Positions 43,404-52,822 of a DNA stretch of 64,000 bases are shown in pieces. The stretch comes from Vibrio casei (lineage in GTDB: Bacteria; Pseudomonadota; Gammaproteobacteria; Enterobacterales; Vibrionaceae). The DNA is taken from NCBI RefSeq assembly GCF_002218025.2, contig NZ_AP018682.1:62001-126000 (forward strand). The letters run 5' to 3'. Under the pieces are notes generated by a model that did not search any database, was not told the DNA's origin, and saw only the letters and a list, made by a program, of their open reading frames with translations. Position 1 is the stretch's first letter. Each line of letters starts with the position of its first letter. The translations under genes and the position numbers were made by a program.

Positions 43404-43643
43404 TCATATTTCAACGTAAGAAACTATATAAGCGCAGCGGTGATGATACAGCAACGGTAATCCATTTATCCTATTATTTGGCCACTTACGCTTTGCTTCA
43501 GCAACAGCACCTTGGCAATTTTCGTGATAACCAAGTCCAACTTGGTTCTCTGTATTTGGCATATAAGAGCAACCCGCTGTAGTGTTGTGAACCTCATGAT
43601 CACCATTTCGTTGAGGATTTTTATTGATTATGTAATTAGGCAT
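43404..43643 (-). CDS. Small protein of a Vibrio cassette-associated type, C-terminus frameshifted
   Basis: The sequence begins MPNYIINKNPQRNGDHEVHN and continues with CSYMPNTENQ and KWPNNRING. I recognise this as a small protein often seen in Vibrio integron cassettes. The usual cysteine-rich ending is absent after NNRING, suggesting a frameshift there. The function is unknown. No attC site was recognised beside it. Confidence 0.55.
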   Translation of the reverse strand: MPNYIINKNPQRNGDHEVHNTTAGCSYMPNTENQVGLGYHENCQGAVAEAKRKWPNNRINGLPLLYHHRCAYIVSYVEI

Positions 43644-43769
43644 TTATTATTCTCTTTTTATGTACGTAGCAAAATTGCATACATTTTATACATTGGGGGT
43701 AATGATAAAAATATCAACAATAAATGGTTATTGCCTTTGTTTTCGTTGCTTAAAAATTAATATATAAAA

Positions 43770-43792
43770 AAGGCCGCCTATGGCGACCTTCT
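43770..43792. terminator. Hairpin terminator
   Basis: AAGG-C-CGCC / GGCG-A-CCTT with loop TAT, flanked by A- and T-rich DNA, can act for both strands. It lies just after the BrnA-like gene on the minus strand. Confidence 0.55.
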
Positions 43793-43794
43793 TA

Positions 43795-44004
43795 TTATTT
43801 CCAATTCATTTTCAGCTCTTTATGCTTAATGGTACAGTCCTTTAAGTACAAATTAATCAAGTTTTGATAAGGCACACCATTCTCTTCCGATAAGCTTTTA
43901 AAGTAACTCACTACGTCCTCATCAAGACAAATAGTGATCTGCTTTTTGTTTTTTTTCACATACGGATTAGGTACTGAATTAGAAAAATCATATTGTTCAC
44001 GCAT
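43795..44004 (-). CDS. brnA: BrnA-like antitoxin
   Basis: This is a 69-residue protein with the CopG/BrnA-like core KKQITICLDEDVVSYFKSLS and GVPYQNLINLYLKDC. In BrnTA systems this ribbon-helix-helix protein binds BrnT and represses the operon. It overlaps the brnT frame by 8 nt. Confidence 0.8.
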   Translation of the reverse strand: MREQYDFSNSVPNPYVKKNKKQITICLDEDVVSYFKSLSEENGVPYQNLINLYLKDCTIKHKELKMNWK

Positions 44005-44263
44005 AACGAAACTCCTCGTATTGTTTACGTTCTCGCTTAGTCGCCTTTCTTGCTGAGATTAAACGTACATTGTTATCTTCATGTCGGTAACAATGGCAAA
44101 CAACAAGCGTATTACTTTGCTGACTAACACCAATAATAATGAAACGTTCCTCTCCAAGAGAACTATCAGGATTTGGAATCAAACGAGAGTATTCATCTTC
44201 AAAAACCGTTCCAGCTTCATCAAAAGTAACACCATGCTTTCTCTTACGGGTAAGGTGAATTAT
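43997..44263 (-). pseudogene. brnT: BrnT-like toxin, N-terminus lost
   Basis: The frame carries KHGVTFDEAGTVFEDEYSR, then GEERFIIIGVSQQSNTLVV and LISARKATKRERKQYEE, the BrnT RNase core. The usual start (F-WD-K-N-) is missing: a TGA at 44264-44266 closes the frame just upstream and no ATG precedes the core. Translation from TTG 44182 would lack part of the fold. It is probably inactive, leaving an orphan antitoxin. Confidence 0.7.
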
Positions 44264-44284
44264 TCATTTTAGTTTTTGTTCTTC

Positions 44285-44581
44285 TTATTTATTTAACAGT
44301 CTTTGAGCCATTAAATAGGCTTCTTTTTTTTCTCGTTTTCCGACGGCTAAGATAAGCACGATTAATTCATCATCAACAACTTTATAAACCAGTCGATAAC
44401 CAGATTGCTTGAGTTTGATTTTGTAACATCCCGATAATCCACCATGTAATTTGTTTGCCTCTATGTGCGGATTAACTTGAATCTTTTTGAGTTTTTCTTT
44501 GAACTGAGATTTAACCGGCTCTCCTAATTTAGAGAAAAGTTTTTGGGCTTTTCGTTCAAATTTCAACTTATAAACTGTCAA
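44285..44581 (-). CDS. relE: RelE-family mRNA interferase toxin
   Basis: This 98-residue toxin has the RelE pattern (VYKLKFERKAQKLFSKLGEP; then KLSGCYKIKL-like LSGCYKIKLKQSGYRLVYKV; then VGKREKKEAY). It would cleave mRNA at the ribosome. It overlaps the antitoxin gene by 14 nt. It appears complete. Confidence 0.88.
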   Translation of the reverse strand: MTVYKLKFERKAQKLFSKLGEPVKSQFKEKLKKIQVNPHIEANKLHGGLSGCYKIKLKQSGYRLVYKVVDDELIVLILAVGKREKKEAYLMAQRLLNK

Positions 44582-44825
44582 GGTCTACCTCAACAAACTC
44601 ACCCGTTTCATAAGCTTCTTGAGCCATTTTCATTAGCTCAATATTTTCAAGCTCATCAACCATTTTTTCATATAAAGCGGCTGGGACAGCGTAAAATGCA
44701 GGTTTGTTGCGATTTAAAATAGCAACAGGCGCACCATGGCCTTCTTCTAATACGCCCATTGGATTATTTTTGAGCTGAGTAAGTCCAGCACTCACATCCG
44801 TCAAAATGTTGTTTGTTAAGTTCAT
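44568..44825 (-). CDS. Phd/YefM-type antitoxin
   Basis: This is an 85-residue antitoxin. The DNA-binding N-half includes NPMGVLEEGHGAPVAILNRN, and the acidic C-tail (ELENIELMKMAQEAYETGEF) would block the RelE toxin. It precedes and overlaps its toxin gene, as usual. Confidence 0.85.
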   Translation of the reverse strand: MNLTNNILTDVSAGLTQLKNNPMGVLEEGHGAPVAILNRNKPAFYAVPAALYEKMVDELENIELMKMAQEAYETGEFVEVDLDSL

Positions 44826-44999
44826 AATGTAAACCTCTCTTAAAGTGCATTTAATAAGGTGATTATAAATCTTTTAAAAGGGCTTGTCATGTTTTGTGAA
44901 AAATCAGAATGACAAGATAGAGGTGTGAGATGGAAACTGATCCGCACCAGCAGTTTTGGACACCGAGTTAAGTGAGTACAATCACTAACGAGGTGAACC

Positions 45000-45284
45000 A
45001 TGACAAGCAAGAAAAAACGTATTATCCATTCCCCTGAATTTAAAGCAGAAGCCCTGAAGCTAGCAGAGAAAGTGGGAGTAGCTGCGGCAGCGAGACAACT
45101 GTCGTTACACGAATCCCAGATCTATGGTTGGCGTAAGTCAGCTAAGAGCGACACCAGCACCAGTCAGCGGGAAAAAGATCTAGCCGCTGAAGTTGCCAAA
45201 CTCAAACGACAATTGGCTGAGCAAGCTGAAGAGCTAGATATAGTAAAAAAGGCCGCCACCTACTTCGCGAAAAACCTAAAGTAG
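45000..45284 (+). CDS. IS3-alpha OrfA (copy 2)
   Basis: This 94-residue protein is identical to OrfA of copy 1, with its HTH, leucine zipper and A-AAA-AAG slippery site. Without a full OrfB it could at most act as a regulator of other copies. Confidence 0.88.
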   Translation: MTSKKKRIIHSPEFKAEALKLAEKVGVAAAARQLSLHESQIYGWRKSAKSDTSTSQREKDLAAEVAKLKRQLAEQAEELDIVKKAATYFAKNLK

Positions 45285-45298
45285 ATTGCTACGAATTT

Positions 45299-45904
45299 AT
45301 GCTCGAACACCTGCTTTGCTTCAGAGTTGCCCGCATGGCTAAGGTGTTCGGTGTTTCACGAAGTGGGTTTTATTACTGGATTAAGCATCGCCACAAGGCC
45401 ATCCAGCGCGAGGTAACTCGCCAAGAGCTTGATACGAAGGTCAAAGAGGCTTTTGATAATAGCAAAGGTCGTGATGGCTCAAGGCGCATCCAGAAAGAGC
45501 TGGCTGAGAACGGTGATAGCCGTAATGTTAAAACCATTGCCGCCAGTATGAAGCGGCAGGATTTAACGCCGAAAGCGGCACGTAAGTTTAAGTGTACGAC
45601 GGACAGCAAACATAAAATGCCAGTTGCTCCGAACCTGCTGGCTCAGGATTTTAAGGCAGAGGCTCCGAATCAAAAGTGGGCGGGAGACATCACCTATGTT
45701 GCGACAAGCGAAGGCTGGCTGTATTTGGCGGTAATCATTGACCTTTATTCCAGGCAAGTAGTCGGTTGGTCTATGGATACCAGAATGACGGCAACTCTGG
45801 TTTGCGATGCGTTATCAATGGCCTTGTTCCGTCGAGGGTTCCCTGAGCAGGTTATCGTTCATAGTGACCGAGGTAGTCAGTACTGCTCAAAAGATTATCG
45901 AGAC
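45299..45904 (+). pseudogene. IS3-alpha OrfB, truncated (copy 2)
   Basis: The frame keeps the first two catalytic aspartates (WAGDITY, HSDRGSQ). It ends after YCSKDYRD, so the third acidic residue and the C-terminus are lost. Confidence 0.9.
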
Positions 45905-45934
45905 TGATCTGCACCAGCAAGACTGGACACCTTG

Positions 45935-46785
45935 CTAAGCGACATATTGCTGTTCAAAGTTGACTGGGCTTAAATACCCAAGAGCACTGTGCCTTCTTGT
46001 CCGATTATAATCAACCTCTATGTACTCAAAGATCGTTTGACGCATCTCGCTTCTTGTCATGATTGGCCATATTGAATGGCTTCAACTTTCATTGAATGGA
46101 AGAAGCTCTCGACACAAGCATTGTCCCAACAATTTCCTTTCCTACTCATACTTTGCTTTAGATTATAAGCGGCTATCTGATCTCTATAATCTTTAGAGCA
46201 GTACTGGCTACCACGGTCACTATGGATGATAACTTGTTCTGGGAAGCCCCGTCGGAACAACGCCATTGATAGAGCATCACTGACTAGTTTTGCAGTCATG
46301 CGAGTATCCATAGACCAGCCAATCACTTGTCTTGAGTAAAGGTCGATAATTACCGCCAAATACAGCCAGCCTTCACTCGTCGCTAGATAGGTGATATCAC
46401 CAGCCCACTTCTGATTTGGGGCTGAAGCATCAAAGTTCTGAGCAAGCAGATTCGGGGCTACAGGCATTTCATGCTTACTGTCTGTCGTGCATTTGAATTT
46501 TCGGGCAGCTTTCGGCGTTAAATTCTGCCGCTTCATACTGGCTGCAATGGTTTTTACGTCGTGCTCATCACCGTTATCAGCCAGTTCCTTTTGAATTCGT
46601 CTGGAGCCGTCTCGTGCCTTGCTGCTATCAAAAGCTTTCTTGACCTTACAATCAAGCTGTTGACGAAATGTCTCACGATTCGTTGTCTTGTGGCGGTGCT
46701 TAATCCAGTAATAAAACCCACTTCGTGAAACATCGAACACTTTAACCATACTGGTTATACGGAAGTTTAATAAGTGTTCGAGCAT
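45935..46785 (-). pseudogene. IS3-alpha' OrfB with frameshift
   Basis: The frame from ATG 46785 retains the complete DDE core but shifts after VEAIQY because one base is missing compared with IS3-alpha (TATGGCC versus TATGAGCC). The C-terminus continues in another frame to 45935. Confidence 0.85.
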
Positions 46786-46799
46786 AAATTCATAGTAAT

Positions 46800-47088
46800 C
46801 TATTTTAGATGCTTCGCGAAATAGGTGGCGGCCTTTTTTACGATTTCTAGCTCCTCTGCTTGCTCAGCAAGTAACCTTTCTTTTGAGCTTAGCGTTTTCA
46901 GCAGCCAGTTCTTTTTCTCGATTACTGGTGTTGGTATCTTTCTTCGAAGCCTTTCGCCATGCATAGATTTGAGATTCATGCAGCGATAACTGTTTTGCAG
47001 TGGCAGCCACACCAATCTTTTCAGCTAATTTAAGGGTTTCAGCTTTAAATTCAGGAGTGTGTTTGATTCTTGTATTCTTGGTTGTCAT
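46800..47088 (-). pseudogene. IS3-alpha' OrfA with frameshift
   Basis: MTTKNTRIKHTPEFKAETLK to ENAKLKR lies in one frame, and LLAEQAEELEIVKKAATYF in another. A small indel near 46870 splits the protein. Confidence 0.85.
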
Positions 47089-47150
47089 TGTTCACCTCGT
47101 TAGTGATTGTACTCACTTAACTCGGTGTCCAAAACTGCTGGTGCGGATCA

Positions 47151-47352
47151 CCGCGAGCTGAAACATATTTGCACTCAATGCCAAATTTAATAAATAGATG
47201 CATAGCCGCTAATAGAGCCGTATCTCCACAACAGCCTGTAGGGAATTTAGTTAAGCATGCTCTAAAAGCTGTACCACTTGGGAACAAACTTTTAGGAGTA
47301 CTTTCTAGCGCATTTCGTAAGAATAGCAACTCACTAAAAATATCTGAATTCT
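47151..47352 (-). pseudogene. Fragment of a transglutaminase-like gene
   Basis: The frame reads FSELLFLRNALESTPKSLFP, then LTKFPTGCCGDTALLAAMHL and GIECKYVSARG before the IS3-alpha' boundary. The FPTGCCGDTALLAAM segment resembles FPYGSCEATSQMLAL of the protein at 56445-56912, around its predicted catalytic Cys. The His and Asp half has been lost at the IS. Confidence 0.5.
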
Positions 47353-47882
47353 GTATACGCCGCTTGTGCTTTTTGATAACAATCACGCGCGTCTTCTAGT
47401 GGCCCAGATACCGCCGGCGGACGACCATTAGAAGCAAGGCTTTGTTTATTCCAAGTGTGAGGGTTAAATTCGTTGCGGTAGGCTTGGTAAAAAGTGTCGT
47501 AATCGTTGTAGCCATACTGCTCACATTGAGCCATGAAATCTTCCGCCGTCATCGATTTATTGCCTTTTTGATTGGCGGATAAATCAATTTTGCCTTTGAT
47601 ATAAATGACTTTTTTCTCATTGCTAGGATCAGCATTGATGTTGGCATCTTGGCTACCGTATAAAGCCTCAATCAACTGCTTACGATTCGTGACTGTGTAG
47701 ATACGGTCGGCCGTGGCACCAGCGCCACCAGTCACACTTTCCTCGGCACTCGCCCAACCATTTGCCCCCATTGAACCTACCGATTTTTTGTGTTCCACCG
47801 GCTGAGGAATGCTGCTAAAAGCCATTGCTGAAGTGGCCGTGAGTGAAGCCATGATAGCCATAGCTAAAGGTAACCGTTTCAT
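47345..47882 (-). pseudogene. Pectate lyase (PL1-like), truncated N-terminal part
   Basis: This is a secreted enzyme of pectin breakdown, reduced to about 178 residues. The signal peptide MKRLPLAMAIMASLTATSAM is followed by GWASAEESVTGGAGA, YTVTNRKQLIEALYG and KVIYIKGKIDLSAN, the usual start of PL1 pectate lyases. The frame runs into foreign sequence after KAQAAY (TEFRYF, stop at 47334). The catalytic beta-helix is gone. GGAG precedes the ATG. Confidence 0.8.
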
Positions 47883-48053
47883 ACGTTCTCATCTCCATAT
47901 TGTTATTATTACTTCATGTATTGATTCATGCGCCTGTTTGTTTTTTGCACACAAATAGTAATAAAACAGTATTTTGATTTTTAAAGTACGATATTTTATT
48001 TATGTGATTTATATTGCCTTTCTTTGAGCAAAGTTATTGAAATATGAGACAAA

Positions 48054-48080
48054 GAAAAGGCCAATTGAATTGGCCTTTTC
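48054..48080. terminator. Bidirectional terminator downstream of lldD
   Basis: A 12-bp perfect stem GAAAAGGCCAAT / ATTGGCCTTTTC has a 3-nt loop. It lies four bases after the lldD stop on the minus strand. Confidence 0.85.
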
Positions 48081-48084
48081 AAAT

Positions 48085-49224
48085 TTATAACTTTGAAACC
48101 AGAGAAGTTGAAGATAAATCGTTAATACTTTTTGCTCCGGTTAGCGTCATCGCTACTTTCATTTCTTTTTCATATAAATCTAATAAATTTTCAACACCTA
48201 ATTGGCCTTGAGCTGCCAACGCGTAAACAAATGAGCGACCTAAAAGAGTACAATCCGCACCTAGAGCTAACATTCTCACTACATCTAAACCCGAACGTAT
48301 TCCGGAATCGACTAAAATTTTTATATCCCCCTTTACAGCATCAGCAATATCAGGCAAAGCTCTCGCTGTCGAGAGCACACCATCCAATTGCCTTCCACCA
48401 TGATTAGACACCACTATTCCATCGGCACCAAAGCGAACCGCATCTTTCGCATCTTCCGTATCTAAAATCCCTTTAATAATCATAGGACCTTCCCAAAAAT
48501 CTCGGATCCATTCTAGATCTTTCCATGAAATGGAAGGATCAAAGTTAGCACCCAACCAACCAATATAATCTTCCAATTTGGTTGGTGTACCTCGGTAAGC
48601 TGAAATATTGCCCAAATCATGAGGCTTCCCATTCAAACCTACATCCCATGCCCACTTAGGATGAGTGACAGATTGCATCACTCTGCGAATTGCGGCATTC
48701 GGCCCGCTCATACCAGAATGCATATCTCGGTAGCGCGCCCCTGGGACTGGCATATCTACCGTAAAAACAAGAGTAGTGACTCCTGCTGCTTTAGCTCGCT
48801 CCAATACATTTCTCATAAAGTCACGATCTTTTAAAACATAAAGTTGAAACCACATCGGCCGTTTAATCGCCGGTGCCACCTCTTCAATAGGACAAACGGA
48901 AACTGTCGATAAAGTAAAAGGGATACCTTTATTACTTGCTGCTTTTGCAGCTTGAACTTCACCACGCCGTGCATACATTCCAGTGAGTCCGACGGGAGCA
49001 AGTGCGATTGGCATATTTAAAGCTTCACCAAACAGTTGTGTTTTCAAATCCAACTCAGACATGTTATTCAAAACACGTTGGCGCAAAGCAATATCAGATA
49101 AATCATCACTATTACGCCTTAAAGTATGTTCTGAGTATGAACCACCATCAATATAGTGAAATAAAAATGGTGGTAGCTTTGATTTAGCCGCAGCACGGTA
49201 GTCAGTCGAAGATGAAATAATCAT
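48085..49224 (-). CDS. lldD: FMN-dependent L-lactate dehydrogenase
   Basis: This membrane-associated flavoenzyme oxidises L-lactate to pyruvate and feeds electrons to quinones. The 379 residues match LldD closely. The catalytic His lies in [11 protein letters not shown], the FMN-site segment is [19 protein letters not shown], and [15 protein letters not shown] is also conserved. It is downstream of lldP with a 58-bp gap, in one operon. It is ended by a strong terminator. Confidence 0.95.
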   Translation of the reverse strand: MIISSSTDYRAAAKSKLPPFLFHYIDGGSYSEHTLRRNSDDLSDIALRQRVLNNMSELDLKTQLFGEALNMPIALAPVGLTGMYARRGEVQAAKAASNKGIPFTLSTVSVCPIEEVAPAIKRPMWFQLYVLKDRDFMRNVLERAKAAGVTTLVFTVDMPVPGARYRDMHSGMSGPNAAIRRVMQSVTHPKWAWDVGLNGKPHDLGNISAYRGTPTKLEDYIGWLGANFDPSISWKDLEWIRDFWEGPMIIKGILDTEDAKDAVRFGADGIVVSNHGGRQLDGVLSTARALPDIADAVKGDIKILVDSGIRSGLDVVRMLALGADCTLLGRSFVYALAAQGQLGVENLLDLYEKEMKVAMTLTGAKSINDLSSTSLVSKL

Positions 49225-49282
49225 GGATATATTCCTAATATTAGATAATACATTTTATTTACTGAGTTCAGTCCTAATCGTC

Positions 49283-50983
49283 TTAACCCATTAATACATC
49301 GGTCATACCAAAGCCATAGGCAAGAAGAAGACCAATCAATCCTGTAGCAACAAGGTAATAAAGTGTTGGAATGATCGTTTTACGTAGCGTTGCCCCTTCA
49401 CGACCTAATAACCCAACCGTAGCTGAAGCTGCGACAACATTATGTATAGCGACCATATTTCCAGCCGCCGCCCCTACAGCTTGTAGAGCAATAACCAAAA
49501 TACTAGAAATATTTAATGCATGTGCCACTTCAAATTGAAACTGACTAAACATCATATTTGAAATGGTATTTGAGCCCGCAATAAAAGCCCCCAATGCGCC
49601 AATTGTCGGGCTAATTGCAGGAAAAAAGTCGCCAACTAAACTTGCAGCAAAATTGGCAGTCATCACAGGCATACTGTCCAAGCCGGACATATTGACGCCG
49701 GAGTTAATAAAAATCCTCACCATCGGGATAGTAAAAATAAGGACAAATCCGGCTCCAATCAAAGTCTTCGTTGACTCCCCAAAAGCCTGAGCTAAAGGCT
49801 TCGCATTCCGCGCTTGAATCAATACGGCTACTAGAGCTGCGAATACAAGTACCCCGCCAGGTAAATAAAGAGGTTCTATCGAAGCGCTAATTCCTTGCTC
49901 ACCAAGAATATTATTAAAACTCAAGCTAACGCTTAGCAACCAACCTTTAAAATCTGCATTAACACGGCTTAGCACTAAAACGATACCTAGCAATACATAT
50001 GGAAGCCAGGCTATAGCCAAGCTCATAGGTTTGCCTTTAATATCGTCTAGTTCCATTTTTAATGAACCTAACCACTCTGCAGGCCATTCTTTTTCTGGGC
50101 AAAAATCCCAAGATTTTTCAGGTACTAAAAAGCCTTTTTTGGCTGCAGTCACTACAATCAACAAGCCAAACAAACCACCGGCTAATGATGGGAATTCTGG
50201 CCCTAAAAATATCCCGGTAAATGCATAGGGAATGGTAAATGCTACCCCTGCTAGTAGTGAAAATGGGAGAATATCCAATCCTTCCTTCCAACTACGATTT
50301 TTTCCAAAGTAGCGAGTTAACATAATAGCCATTAATATTGGCATTAAGACACCAACACAAGCATGAATAATGGCGACCGTAGAAGTGATGTGTTGTAAAT
50401 ATTCCCCCCAATTAGAACCTTGGGAGATTAGAACACCATCAATTTTATGAGTATCAAGTCCCTTATTAATACCCACCAAAATAGGGGTTCCAACCGCACC
50501 AAATGATACCGGTGTTGACTGAATCATCATGCCAATAAGAACAGCAGCTAAAGCAGGAAAACCAATAGCAACTAATAATGGAGCAACAATCGCAGCAGGA
50601 GTACCAAATCCAGAGGCACCTTCTATAAATGAACCGAAACACCACGCAATGATAATCGCCTGTACACGCCGGTCTGGGGAAATATTGGTAAATCCATTAC
50701 GAATAACCGTGATCGCCCCTGTATACTTCAGTGTATTTAGTAACAAAATGGCACCAAAAACGATCCATAGCACCGTAACGGTAATACCTAAACCTTGTAG
50801 TATTGAAGCAATAACTCGATTGGTTGTCATATCCCAAAAAGTCAGCGCAATCATCACCGTTAATATAAATGAAACAGGCATCGCTTTTTTAGCTGGCCAA
50901 TTTAGTCCAACAAGTAAAATGGCTGCCACTACGATAGGTGAAAAGGCAGCCAATGCTAATTGAGTTACACTCATGGAATCCAT
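49283..50983 (-). CDS. lldP: L-lactate permease
   Basis: This inner-membrane lactate:proton symporter has about 566 residues and 12 or more membrane segments. The family motifs [16 protein letters not shown] and [16 protein letters not shown] are present. I choose the ATG at 50983 ([10 protein letters not shown]) because AAGGACAAGG lies just before it; an upstream in-frame ATG (51004) is less likely. It is the first gene of lldP-lldD. The IS3-beta element starting 72 bp upstream separates it from the divergent LysR gene and probably from part of its promoter. Confidence 0.93.
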   Translation of the reverse strand: MDSMSVTQLALAAFSPIVVAAILLVGLNWPAKKAMPVSFILTVMIALTFWDMTTNRVIASILQGLGITVTVLWIVFGAILLLNTLKYTGAITVIRNGFTNISPDRRVQAIIIAWCFGSFIEGASGFGTPAAIVAPLLVAIGFPALAAVLIGMMIQSTPVSFGAVGTPILVGINKGLDTHKIDGVLISQGSNWGEYLQHITSTVAIIHACVGVLMPILMAIMLTRYFGKNRSWKEGLDILPFSLLAGVAFTIPYAFTGIFLGPEFPSLAGGLFGLLIVVTAAKKGFLVPEKSWDFCPEKEWPAEWLGSLKMELDDIKGKPMSLAIAWLPYVLLGIVLVLSRVNADFKGWLLSVSLSFNNILGEQGISASIEPLYLPGGVLVFAALVAVLIQARNAKPLAQAFGESTKTLIGAGFVLIFTIPMVRIFINSGVNMSGLDSMPVMTANFAASLVGDFFPAISPTIGALGAFIAGSNTISNMMFSQFQFEVAHALNISSILVIALQAVGAAAGNMVAIHNVVAASATVGLLGREGATLRKTIIPTLYYLVATGLIGLLLAYGFGMTDVLMG

Positions 50984-51088
50984 CCTTGTCCTTAAGCCCT
51001 GCATCCTTATTAGGATTTAACCTGCAATATGTGAAACAGATTAAATGCTTGAGCGGTGTTTGTCAAACTAGTTGTCGCGATCACTACG

Positions 51089-52138
51089 TTATGCACTCTC
51101 AGCCTTGACACTATTTTGTTCAGGGTTTAAGTACACTTCTTTTGGTAAATCCCAATTACGGATATTACCGCTCCAGCGCTCAGGGTGAGCATCTTTAGCA
51201 CCTTGATAAACTTCTTTTCTATTAGCCAATATGTCACCCGCTAATCCTGAATGCCTTTGATGTGGGCTGACGTATTTGATGCCACTATGTTTGTGGTTAA
51301 AATTATACCAGTGGCTAAATTTCAACACCCAACTACGCGCCTCATCAATTGTTGAAAACCCTTTATACGGATAGTCAGGGCGATATTTACACGTTTTAAA
51401 TATCGACTCAGCATAAGCATTATCATTGCTCACCCTAGGACGATTAAAAGACGACACGACACCTAAACTATAAAGTGTTTCAAGCATTGATGAGCCTTTC
51501 ATTGGGCTTCCATTATCCGAATGCAGTACCAGAGGATTATCTTTAACTCCTTCTTTTAAATGAGCTTTCTTAATTAATATTGATGCATTTTCTGCTGATT
51601 CGTCATCATGAATTTCCCATCCAACAATCTTTCGACTAAATATATCGAGTATCAAATATAAATAAAAATGCAGCCCTTTAGCGGGGCCTGGTAACCAAGT
51701 AATATCCCAACACCACACTTGGTTTGGCCCTGTAGCACAGTGTGTCGTCGGTACTTTTCTCTCTTTTATCTGACTACGTCCGCGAGCGTTTTGCTGTTTT
51801 TCTTCATGAAGAACACGATAATATGTTGATTCAGAAGCAAGATAAATACCCTCATCTGCTAATGTAGGGACGATTTGGCTTGGTGGTAAGCTCTTAAAAT
51901 CATCGCTATTAACGATGGCTAATATGTTATCTCTCTCTGCTTTTGATAGCTTATTTTTTGGCTCAGGGCGCTGAGATATTGGTCTACCATCTGTTTTTAT
52001 GTTCCCGTCAACAGTCCAACGTTGATACGTCCGGACACTGATCCCAAGTTCACGGCAAGCTTTAAACTTTGGCGCACCAGAACTCACAGCTTCATTAACT
52101 AGTTTAACTGCTTGAATGCGAGCTGAGTCGAGGATCAT
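51089..52138 (-). CDS. IS3-beta transposase OrfB (copy 2)
   Basis: This 349-residue DDE transposase is identical in translation to copy 1 at 32750-33799. It is intact and coupled to OrfA by ATGA. Confidence 0.93.
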   Translation of the reverse strand: MILDSARIQAVKLVNEAVSSGAPKFKACRELGISVRTYQRWTVDGNIKTDGRPISQRPEPKNKLSKAERDNILAIVNSDDFKSLPPSQIVPTLADEGIYLASESTYYRVLHEEKQQNARGRSQIKERKVPTTHCATGPNQVWCWDITWLPGPAKGLHFYLYLILDIFSRKIVGWEIHDDESAENASILIKKAHLKEGVKDNPLVLHSDNGSPMKGSSMLETLYSLGVVSSFNRPRVSNDNAYAESIFKTCKYRPDYPYKGFSTIDEARSWVLKFSHWYNFNHKHSGIKYVSPHQRHSGLAGDILANRKEVYQGAKDAHPERWSGNIRNWDLPKEVYLNPEQNSVKAESA

Positions 52139-52632
52139 TCGTCCTCGGCTTCCCCCCAGATCGCATTTGCTTTTTTTCTTAACACCAATAGTGCTGCGGT
52201 TTCAGCGAGTGCCTTATCTTTTCGACGTAGCTCCTTTTCTAATTGATTGATCTGTTTTTTATCTTTCTTTGTTTCGGTGGAGAAGGCTTTTTCTTGCTCT
52301 TTAACGTTAGCGTTTGCATCTATACACGCATTTCGCCAAGCCGATACTTGTTCCACATAAAGACCTTTGCCTCGGCAATATTCCGCTAACTCAGCTTGAT
52401 TTAAAGAGGCTGTTTCCAACACGACTGAGAATTTATTTGCTGATGACCACTGCTCAGCATTCTTTCCATCACCTGGCACTAAATGCCCCTTATCAATTGC
52501 TTGTTTTCGCCAATTATACAAGGTTGATTCACCAATCCCCATCTCGATTGATAATTGGGCTATTGCTATATTATTTGGAGGCATCATCTTCTGAAGAGCC
52601 GACTCTTTGCTTTGCGCTGAATAATGTTTCAT
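52135..52632 (-). CDS. IS3-beta OrfA (copy 2)
   Basis: This 165-residue HTH/coiled-coil protein is identical to copy 1 from MKHYSAQSKE onward. The frame here happens to stay open upstream to 52707 through the IS end, but the ATG at 52632 is the one shared with copy 1. Confidence 0.9.
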   Translation of the reverse strand: MKHYSAQSKESALQKMMPPNNIAIAQLSIEMGIGESTLYNWRKQAIDKGHLVPGDGKNAEQWSSANKFSVVLETASLNQAELAEYCRGKGLYVEQVSAWRNACIDANANVKEQEKAFSTETKKDKKQINQLEKELRRKDKALAETAALLVLRKKANAIWGEAEDE

Positions 52633-52822
52633 TGTTACTCCACGCCCTCTGTTTAATGGTTGAATATTAAGCGCGACAACTAGTCTGACAGAGAGGGTGA
52701 GCCACATTATTGAATTGAAGTGATTGTTATGATTTTGTTTTTATCTGGTTAATATATGTCTTTATTTTTAATGTACATAGATAGATAATGAAATTCATTA
52801 TTTCCAAAAACGACATAATATA

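Larger units (their letters stand above)
44938..45904 (+). mobile_element. IS3-alpha copy 2, 3' truncated
   Basis: The left end and 967 bp are nearly identical to copy 1. The element breaks off at YCSKDYRD in OrfB, exactly where the right end of the diverged IS3-alpha' copy begins. The missing 276 bp are not found beyond that copy, so this is not a simple nested insertion. Confidence 0.92.
45905..47150 (-). mobile_element. Diverged IS3-alpha' element, degenerate
   Basis: The element is 1246 bp in minus orientation, with ends TGATCTGCACCAGCAAGACT and, inverted, TGATCCGCACCAGCAGTTTT. Both frames are broken. The flanks (GAC, CCG) show no target duplication. It faces IS3-alpha copy 2 tail to tail. 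Confidence 0.88.
51055..52697 (-). mobile_element. IS3-family element, type beta, copy 2
   Basis: The element is 1643 bp with the same ends as copy 1. It is flanked by the 5-bp direct repeat TGAGC (51050-51054 and 52698-52702). It sits in the divergent promoter region between lldP and the LysR gene, oriented toward lldP. Confidence 0.95.

Noticed and set aside
43300..44940. Integron attC sites around the cassette-like genes
   Set aside because: No matching pair of core sequences flanking a palindromic region could be identified by eye.
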